NCBI GenBank assembly: GCA_003049485.1
Contig: PYST01000602.1
Coordinates: 1-13,167, forward strand
Source: Ophioceras dolichostomum
Taxonomy: Eukaryota; Ascomycota; Sordariomycetes; Magnaporthales; Ophioceraceae
Direction of reading: 5' to 3'
Length of the DNA stretch: 13,167 nt
The notes beneath the pieces were generated by a model. That model made no database searches. It saw only the letters and a list, made by a program, of their open reading frames with translations, and was not told the DNA's origin. Shown one piece after another: positions 1-6,745 of this stretch. Both the position numbers and the translations under genes were made by a program. The stretch's first letter is position 1; each line of letters opens with the position of its first letter.

Positions 1-1085
1 CTCCCACCCCCATTCCTCCTCCCCTTCTTCTTCTTCTTCTTCCCTTTCTCCTCCGGCCTCCTCAACATAACGCTAAACGTCAACTCCTCCTCCTCCCCCT
101 CGACCCTCACCGTCTTCTCCGCCCTCTTCTCGAACCCCATCCCGGAGTACACCAGCTCCCCCATCGGGCTGGCCTCTACCCCGGCCCAGACCCCCTCCTC
201 GTCGGCCCACCGACACCCCAGCTCGACCAGCGCTGTCGCGGCGCCCCTCCGCCGGAACGGCCGGTCCGTCACGACGAGCTCCATGCTCCAGAACTCGGCG
301 ATGCCGTCCCGCAGGAAGTAGTCGCGGCGCACCGAGGCGCTCGCCTCCCTCAGCGCGGCGTCACGCGGGAGGGAGACGTCGCGCCGGGAGATGCCCTTGC
401 GCTTGAGGAGGTAGCGCTCGAGGCGGGCGTTTAGCTCTGGTGGGAAGGAAGTGAGCGGAGAGGGGGATGTTAGTTGTGTGGAGCAAGTGTAAAGAAGGAG
501 GAGGTAGGTATTGTGCATGGTTGTAAGATATGTGTGTGTAATAGGCAGTGTAGTTGACTTACCGTCAAGCCTGTTGGTGAACGTATTCTTCTCCCTCACC
601 CACTTCTTAGCTGCGCGGGAGGTCCCCACGCGCTCCCAGATGCCGTAGGCGATGACAGTGCGAGGTTGATGGACATGATGTTGTTGCTGTTGTTGCTCAT
701 GCTCGGCATAATCACCGCCACCACCACCTGCGGTGGAGACAGCACCAGCAGCGGCAGCAGCAGTTCGAGCAGTAACTGTGGTAGCATGCTCGCCGCCGCC
801 GCCGCCGGCATCAGCAAACGGGTTGTTACTGCTGCCGGACTCCTCAGGGGGAGGAGCAGGAGCCAAACCAGGGGCGTCGTGCGGCTCGAGCTCGACGACG
901 AAGAAGCGCGTGCAAGGGTCGTAGAGCAGCCCCTTGAGGTTGATATACCAGAAGAACACGTTGTCGTCCGGGAACTGCTCGCGGTGCTGCCAGTGGTAGT
1001 CGAAGGTCGGGTCGTCCCGGAGGCACGTCACCGTGATCTCGGTGACGCGCTGGAGGTCGCGGGAGTCGGCCGGCCGGATCCGCAT
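1..1085 (-). CDS. GNAT-family N-acetyltransferase (3' partial)
   Basis: Spliced model: exon 1 is 1085..563, exon 2 is 436..1 and runs off the window; the 126-nt intron 562..437 has a GTAAGT donor and CAG acceptor and joins codon 175. At least 319 residues are visible. The start at 1085 gives MRIRPADSRDLQRVTEI, the usual first strand and helix of GNAT enzymes. After about residue 140 come a core strand (RTVIAYGIWERVG), then, in exon 2, FWSMELVVTDRPFRRRGAAT with the acetyl-CoA-binding motif A (R-R-R-G-A-A, about residues 236-241) and a closing EASPMGELVYSGMGFEKR, the usual GNAT 'YxxxGF' end. The family moves acetyl from acetyl-CoA to an amine; the substrate here is unknown. Odd points: residues about 69-140 are a low-complexity insertion (Gly5 runs, Ala5, Gln5, His), and the visible C-terminus is a Lys/Arg-rich tail. 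No stop is reached before base 1. Confidence 0.9.
   Translation of the reverse strand, partial: MRIRPADSRDLQRVTEITVTCLRDDPTFDYHWQHREQFPDDNVFFWYINLKGLLYDPCTRFFVVELEPHDAPGLAPAPPPEESGSSNNPFADAGGGGGEHATTVTARTAAAAAGAVSTAGGGGGDYAEHEQQQQQHHVHQPRTVIAYGIWERVGTSRAAKKWVREKNTFTNRLDGKSTTLPITHTYLTTMHNTYLLLLYTCSTQLTSPSPLTSFPPELNARLERYLLKRKGISRRDVSLPRDAALREASASVRRDYFLRDGIAEFWSMELVVTDRPFRRRGAATALVELGCRWADEEGVWAGVEASPMGELVYSGMGFEKRAEKTVRVEGEEEELTFSVMLRRPEEKGKKKKKKGRRNGGG
437..562 (-). other. intron of the GNAT gene
   Basis: Spliceosomal intron with GTAAGT donor at 562..557 and CAG acceptor ending at 437. Removing it joins a phase-1 exon end to AG and continues the GNAT reading frame; leaving it in ends the protein early. 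Confidence 0.85.
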
Positions 1086-2759
1086 CTTGGCAGCCGGAAC
1101 AGCGTCTTACTTTGGTAACCTCGGGCACTTGCGCTGGTTGGGCACACCTTAGTAGACGGTAGCTACCTCAGGTAGGTACTTAGAAGGGAAGTTGAAGCTG
1201 ATAAGGAGAAAAAAGAGGAGAGATATATCGCCGTCTTAGAAACTTTGAGGATAGTAGTATTGTATAAAGTCGCACTAGCCGATAACAGAAAAGAAAGGCC
1301 TTGGATGTATCTTTTTCCACTCCATTTCAAGCTCGGAAACGGAGTAGCGGCGTCTGTTTTTATGTATTAGACGACTCATGTTCACTTGCTGGTGGTGGGG
1401 GAAAAAGGGGAACTCTGTCCGACATGCGAACCAACAACCAAGTCAAACAATCCTAGGGAGGTACCAAAGCTTGAGTGTACGTCCCCAGTCATCAATGGCG
1501 CCGTTCAGTTGAGTTGTCATTCGGCGCTCGTTGGTTGACACATACGTACGTACGAAAGGAGAAAAGGGAGGCGAGGGGGGAGGAGAGAATGTGATTTGGA
1601 TTCGGATAGGTCCGCAACTTCGTTTCTGTCAAAGGCAACCGGTGAAAACAATTGATGCTGCAGGAGGGTGGGACATCTGCCTCAAAGAGATGGTGGTCAC
1701 AGCAAAGCCCGCCTGCCAATGCTGCAGCAAGGCATTGATGCATGCAGCCTTACACACTCCCTCAAGCCCCCTCGAGAGTGCGTGAAATGGGACGGATGGG
1801 CTCACTAACACTGCCACGAAACGACACACCCTGACAAATAGGATGGTTCAGCCACGTCACGTCACGTCTGTGCCTTGAGGGTGGTGGAAGAGCAGAGGAT
1901 GTCATTGACACCAAACAGAACAATCCACGAGGTCTTTGGGGCGGGCTGGAGAGCTCCAAAACGCGACTGGCTGGTCAAGAAGATATGTCGTAAAACTAAT
2001 ATCGACCAGCTGATGCTAATCTACAGGCTGAGATGCCCCCATCCCTGTTTTTAATTTCTTCGTTGTTCAGCATGTGTGTGCAACTTTGCATCCCCCCGAC
2101 TTTTTCATGGGTGATTCCCAAGTCCTAATCACCGATTACCTGTTTAGGAAAGCGGCCAAGAGAGTTAGGGAGCGCCAACGGCGTCCCCCGCTCGAGTTCC
2201 ATCCCATCCCTTCTTTTGCCATGAAGCTATTCTACTAGAATTATGGCGCCTTGGAACCTAAACTGTACTCAATGTTTTTCGCTGCGATGGTACGGAGCAT
2301 ATGCGCTGCGGTTCAGTGCGTGCTGCAAAGTAACAATAAACAGCTACAAGGGAGCGAAGTACCCTATCGGATGCCTCGGCGGTGAGACGTAGGGGTCGTG
2401 GGAGCCTGAATCCGTCTATCTGCGTCTACTTCGGGTTGTGTGTCTTACGGCAATACTGCTTTCCGTGTACGGAATTCGATGTATGCACGCGCTTGAGCGG
2501 CTGGACAGTGGAATGGAGGGACGGTGTTTGAAATTGGAAGCACACGCACACATCCGGGCGCCACGGACATCCCTTTTCCCCCCGGACAACGTCGCGTGCG
2601 CATGGTATCGGCGAGGGATGGGAACGAGTTCTCTCACCGGAAGCCATATTGGGACAATTGGTACTACATTGTGTGTCGGCCCTTCCCGGGGTCGTTCCCC
2701 AAAACAGTGAGTTTTCCGCACTCCGCTCCGCATGTCGGCCGCCCTCGCTTCCCATCAGC
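1086..2759. other. intergenic region upstream of the GNAT gene, downstream of the MFS gene
   Basis: About 1.67 kb with no ORF I can assign. Between 2416 and 2895 several overlapping frames are open on both strands (about 90-120 codons), but none shows a domain, splice continuity or fungal-type codon preference. The part next to 1085 should hold the GNAT promoter; an AT-rich GATATATC stands at about 1222-1229, but a functional TATA box is not established. The part next to 2760 should hold the transporter's 3' UTR; I see no clear AATAAA on the minus strand. The one conspicuous element is the triple ACGTC repeat listed separately. Confidence 0.6.
1853..1868 (-). promoter_or_regulatory. triple ACGTC repeat (possible bZIP/CREB-type sites)
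   Basis: Three head-to-tail ACGTC units. On the minus strand this reads as repeated TGACGTG, the half-site core bound by ATF/CREB-type bZIP factors. It lies about 770 bp upstream of the GNAT start, in the same orientation. The repeat is seen directly; binding is inferred only from its similarity to the known core. Confidence 0.3.
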
Positions 2760-5364
2760 TCAGGTAGGACTTGATAGGCTGTGGCGGTCTTGCTCCTCTT
2801 CTTCTACGTTTTCTCCCCTCCCTTGTTCTGTATCTTTCATGCCTAGGGCCGCTGTGAAGCTGAATCCTATTAGGAAAGCGGCGAGAACTAAGTAGCGGTG
2901 TGTGTGCGAGTGTGCGTGTGACAATGAATGATCTCGTGTCAGTCAAAGCTTTTTCGATTGTGCGACAGAAGCAGTATTCCGGCGGAAAAAAAAACATTGG
3001 CTGGCTCCGTAGGTAGGTAGGCTTGCTCTCTGGCCACTTACAGTAGTCGCTGCGTATCGAGTACTCGAAAGCCTTGAATATGGTCGTCCGCAGATTTTCC
3101 GGCAGAGATCGTACGTAGTTCAGGCTTTCTAAGCTCTTGTTGATGATCTAGGCACGCAGTGCAGGGGTTTTCTGTAAGTGGACTTGCCCATGCAGATTGA
3201 CAAAATGTGCTCTTGACGTACCTGGTCGACTTCCTCCGAGCGTCCTAGGTCGTGGTAAAGCCGTAGCCTCACCAATACCCGCATGAAAGCTGAGGAGACG
3301 GCGATGGCGATATCAGCTGCGAAAGCCAAAATGAGATCAAAAGTTGCGTAGAGCGGCGATTGATCCGCTTTAGTCCCGATGGAGAAAAGCCCGACAAAGA
3401 GACAGCTTTCAGCGACGCCCATCATGAACCCTATCGAGACGAGGAGGATGATGTATATCATCACATGTGTGTCTGCGGATGTTCCCCCGTTGTTAGTTGA
3501 GAGGTGTCCTCGTAAAAGAAAAAAAAACAGCAGAAGCTTAAGGCCTAGGAAATACTCAACTCGTAGTGGTCAGGGAAAGCAGGAAGTAGAGGCCCGCAAG
3601 CGACATCAGGTTCATCAACAGCAGATCTTTGAACCGCTCATTCCTCTTGATAGCGACACCAGCCAGGAACGCCCCAGCGGGTCTGGCGGCGAACACGAAG
3701 GTCAAAGCCCAGTCCTGTATGAAGCTCGCGGTCTGCAGGTCGATGTACAGCGACAGGTTGAACACGACCGAGTTCCACGCGAATACCACGCCGGCCGACG
3801 TGGCGAACACCTTGAGCGCGTCCCGGTTCGTCAGGAACTTCATCGGCAGGATTGGCGACTTGGCGCGCATCTCGACGCGGCCGAATATCCATAGGAAGAG
3901 TGGGGAGATGCACAGCATGGCGATCTCGAGCGGGTGGCTCCAGGGGAGCATGTCGCCGCCGATGCTGATGGCCAGGAGGGGCACCACGACGGCGAGGACG
4001 AGGCAGAAGGCGCCGAGGAGGTCGAACTGTCGGTCTCGCTGCCGGGCGCGGTGCGGGAGGAGCTGGATCCGCGCGCAGCGGGAGAGCGCGACGGAGATGG
4101 TGATAGCGATACAGGCGAAGAACATGATGATGTATTCAAGGTCGAACGTCCTGATTTTCGGGGTGGGTGAGCACCGGTCTAGTTAGTATCGGATGCGCGG
4201 TTTGTTGCTTGCGCAGGTAAGTAATCTAGAGAGGCTATTACTTACACCCTCCACCCGGCCTTTGCGGCGATGGCGGACCCGAGAGGTCCGCCGATCATGT
4301 CGGCCACCGTCCTGGTGGCGAGGACGCCGCTTCGCCATAACGCGAGATCCGTTGTGCTAACCAGCTCTGGGTGCGGGATTAACGTCAGTGCGAAAACATT
4401 CTTCTGGAAACGACCCTCTCTCTAGCCAGGCTACTGTAGACTGTACGTAGAAGGGAAGCCTGTTCTTACCATTTATTATGATGATTGTGAGGAAGGCCAG
4501 ACCTGACGACCCGAGGCCGACGACGATGCGCGAGAGCACGAGTTTCCATAGCGTGTCGGAGAAGATTGGCAATGAGCTGTAGCGCGGCGAACGCGGCCTT
4601 GTTCAGCTTGGGGGCCGCGAGGCGGGAGCTAGTCGTAGTGGTGGCTAGTGGCAGTTCCTAGTGTGGACGGACGATCCTTACCAGAATAGGAGACCTTGGG
4701 CGCATATCCAAGCTGCGGCTAGTACCGGCGTCTCTATCCCTTTTGACAGCGCAATATGGCTATACTATAATTTTTTCGATGCTTTTATATTAGACTGATA
4801 AGTACCAGGTAGTGGTCGTCTTGGAATAGTTTGCAATCTTTTACTGCGACTTTTCTGGGGAAAAAGGGGACTTGAAAAGACGGACCAGTGGTTGTGAGGC
4901 AGACTCTGCGATGGAGCCTGCGAGAACGATCCAGGCTGCATTGCCAAGGCTGTTGAGATCCGAAGCTGTGTGTGGCGCTTTGCTGTTAGCCAGCACGTGT
5001 GAGGCACGAAAGGGGTAATGATGTAGAGAAGAGAAGGGCGTACCGATACGACGATTGTAGTTTGTGACGAGGAATGCTAGGTCGAACGACTGTGTGAAAG
5101 CGCTGTATATGAAGACCAAAACGATCGATCAGACAAGCTGAGTCCCCGGCAATGTACGGGACTTGGGCTTGTGAGGTAAGTAGGTAGGTAGGTAGCTTAC
5201 CCTAGCAATAGGCCGACGGCAAGCACGCCAAGCCCGACGCTGGAAGGGCGTCGTTTTGTGAGCAGTCTTCTCGCGAAGTTCGGAGGCCCAAAAGAAAGAC
5301 GCTGCGGATCCGTCTCCGAGAGCAACGCTGTCCTCTCGGAGAAGTGTCCTGGCGTTGATGCCAT
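2760..5364 (-). CDS. MFS transporter, 14-helix DHA2 / vacuolar basic amino acid transporter-like
   Basis: Ten exons on the minus strand: 5364..5201, 5102..5044, 4965..4886, 4764..4682, 4576..4470, 4366..4246, 4150..3561, 3472..3222, 3147..3042, 2887..2760. They total 1689 nt (562 residues plus TGA), with every phase consistent. Start MASTPGHFSERTALL carries an acidic dileucine motif (E10-R-T-A-L-L15), known in fungal vacuolar membrane proteins. Helix 1 is GVLAVGLLLGAFTQSFDLAF; then RIASDLNSLGNAAW, a hallmark of Vba/Fnx1-like transporters. TM4 has LSRIVVGLGSSG (motif B Arg), TM5 has GGPLG (motif C-like), then FDLLGAFCLVLAVVVPLL and PWSHPL. Late regions KADQSP...SSAFMRVL and RLYHDLGRSEE align in layout with the family, followed by a last helix and acidic tail. 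Motif A after TM2 is not recognisable (YSHIALSKGIETPVL). Transport of basic amino acids or a drug is a family-level guess. The gene is divergent from the zinc-cluster regulator. Confidence 0.88.
2888..3041 (-). other. last intron of the MFS gene, with GT-rich and GTAG repeats
   Basis: GTAAGT donor at 3041 and TTAG acceptor ending at 2888. Splicing joins SIRSDY to FLAAFLIGFSF, restoring the final membrane segment and the acidic C-terminal tail. The intron holds three GTAG units (3009-3020) and a GT/CG-rich stretch (about 2896-2920). Confidence 0.75.
3009..3021. repeat. (GTAG)3 tetranucleotide microsatellite
   Basis: Three GTAG units plus one base, inside the last MFS intron. On the transcribed (minus) sense strand they read CTAC, the same unit as in introns of the dioxygenase gene. 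Confidence 0.85.
5180..5195. repeat. (GTAG)4 tetranucleotide microsatellite
   Basis: Four perfect GTAG units in the first MFS intron (5200..5103), directly after its GTAAGC donor. The sense strand reads CTAC repeats. Confidence 0.9.
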
Positions 5365-5907
5365 CGAGTATGGGTGGGTGATGGGATAAGCTGGTGGGCA
5401 CGCCTCAGCCGGAAGAAAGGCAGCAAGACGGATGGGGTAAGTGGGAGGAAGGAATTCGAGCAGTCCTGCTGCCCCTCACGGACTTTCCATTTTACTTATT
5501 ATCAAAAACATGAGAAGCGGAATCCGGGACAGGCTTCCTGTTCCTGAGAAAGAGAGTGGGCAGGCAGCCCTCCTGCCATCAGAGGATTGCCGCAAAGAAT
5601 GAAGGCAGAGCCGCGCTAACGGTCATCAACGGAGTGACTGATGTGCGCGAGTGAGTATGTGCCCCGCGAACATTGCGGGGTGGCGTCCATGCTGCCGCTT
5701 GACAGCTCTTGGACCCCTCAGAGATGGCTTGCGTATTCCGTTTCCCGCCGTGGTACAAGACCAACTTGGTTTTAGGGAGATCAGCCAGGCGCCGCCACAT
5801 AGAGACAGCTCTTCAGTCAAGCACATTTTCCAAAACGAGGACGGCGGCGGGTGGGCGGCCAGGTGATCATCAGAAGGATCCCTGGACGGAACCCAACGAG
5901 AACCCGA

Positions 5908-5925
5908 CGGCAGGCGGATGGACGG
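5908..5925 (+). promoter_or_regulatory. three CGG direct triplets
   Basis: CGG-N4-CGG-N5-CGG in the divergent promoter. Zn2Cys6 factors bind CGG triplets in direct, inverted or everted arrangements, so this is a candidate site for such a factor, possibly the neighbouring one. In GC-rich DNA CGG triplets are common, so the signal is weak. Confidence 0.25.
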
Positions 5926-6027
5926 TCATGCAGCTCCGGCTCATCTCGGGGAGTTATCTATCACCTCGCAGGCTCGCACAGCCTTCCCTTCGCATGTGGT
6001 GCTGATGAGTGAAGGTTTCGAGTCTTC

Positions 6028-6037
6028 CGGTACTCCG
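6028..6037. promoter_or_regulatory. CGG-N4-CCG inverted repeat
   Basis: CGGTACTCCG, an inverted pair of CGG half-sites with a 4-bp spacer, about 660 bp upstream of the MFS start and 710 bp upstream of the regulator start. The layout fits a Zn2Cys6 dimer site; function is inferred. Confidence 0.3.
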
Positions 6038-6431
6038 TACTTCGTATAGCACCCTGTTGACTAGGTCTCCCCTCCTCTGACTGGTTTGCTTTGCAAAAAG
6101 TGCCGGTCCTTAGTGCTTGTGGCGCTCCGCATGTGCCCAACGGACGAACGAGAATGAACGGGTGATCCTGTCGTACGGTGCGTGGAATTCTGGCGACTCC
6201 AGCTGGGCACCGCATGCGTCAACGTGGGGGTTTTTGCGAGGGTTGGTGCCCCTCGAGAGGGGGGGAAGGACGGGGAAAAACAAGCCGCCACATTGATTCG
6301 GCCTAATTAAAACGCGAAATCAATTTTGTCTGGATACCACCGACTTGGAAAGGGCAATCGGTGAGAGGGCTCAGCCAGTAGGACGAGGGAAGGCTCCCGT
6401 CGAGTCCCCTTGCACAGCACTCGAATGTCGC

Positions 6432-6478
6432 ATCCCCTCCCACTTCTCACTTCCCACTTCCCACTTCCCCCCCTTCCC
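6432..6478 (+). promoter_or_regulatory. CT-rich tract with CACTTCC repeats
   Basis: Pyrimidine-rich block containing consecutive CACTTC(T/C)C units, about 270-310 bp upstream of the regulator's ATG. CT-rich tracts near transcription starts are common in filamentous fungi, so this may mark the start region of the plus-strand gene. Confidence 0.4.
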
Positions 6479-6745
6479 GTCGCAAGTCGCGTTCCATTGT
6501 TCGCTCCGAACTCCCTGCTTCCAAATCCCTTTGCCATCCATCCATCAATGCGAATTGTCTGGCACATGCGAGCCGAAGCCTTTCCACTGCAAGAAGAAAT
6601 ACGGACGAACCAAGGCAGACAGACGTGACGCGCGGCGGTCGTTTGTTTTGTCTGTGCCCCGCAGCCTTTAGCGAGATCCTGTGTTGAGCCCTCAGTGGTC
6701 CGCCTGCGGGACAGCGACAAAGACTCGAAAAAAGGCTAAAAAAAA

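Larger units (their letters stand above)
5365..6745. promoter_or_regulatory. divergent promoter region between the MFS and zinc-cluster regulator genes
   Basis: 1381 bp separates the two start codons, which point away from each other, so it must hold both promoters. Seen in it: GATA-type sites TGATAA (minus, about 5499-5504) and AGATAA (minus, about 5953-5958); CGG triplet arrangements at 5908-5925 and 6028-6037; a CT-rich tract with CACTTCC repeats at about 6432-6478; and CCATCCATCCATC at about 6535. A small upstream ORF (6548..6628, 26 codons) would lie in the regulator's 5' leader if transcription starts before it. No convincing TATA box was found for either gene. ORFs in this stretch show no domains or codon bias. 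Confidence 0.6.

Noticed and set aside
666..1118. 150-codon plus-strand ORF and a 94-codon minus-strand ORF (844-1128) over the acetyltransferase exon
   Set aside because: Both are shadow frames of the GC-rich GNAT exon; the third frame, starting at 1085, carries the GNAT fold and splices correctly to exon 2.
2416..2895. Overlapping ORFs on both strands (2416-2733 and 2426-2755 minus; 2438-2710 and 2524-2895 plus)
   Set aside because: No recognisable domain, no splice continuity and no codon bias; open in several frames at once as expected by chance in GC-rich DNA. The 2755-2997 minus ORF is the wrong frame of the last MFS exon.
3379..4186. Plus-strand ORFs of 78-185 codons opposite the large MFS exon
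   Set aside because: Antisense shadows; the minus strand encodes clear membrane helices here.
5103..5119. Longer second MFS exon starting upstream of 5102
   Set aside because: An in-frame TGA lies just upstream and there is no AG between it and 5103; the ATACAG acceptor gives the phase and family match needed.
6012..6028. GGTTTCGAGTCTTCC resembling a tRNA T-arm
   Set aside because: No matching A box, acceptor stem or cloverleaf in the preceding 70-90 bases.
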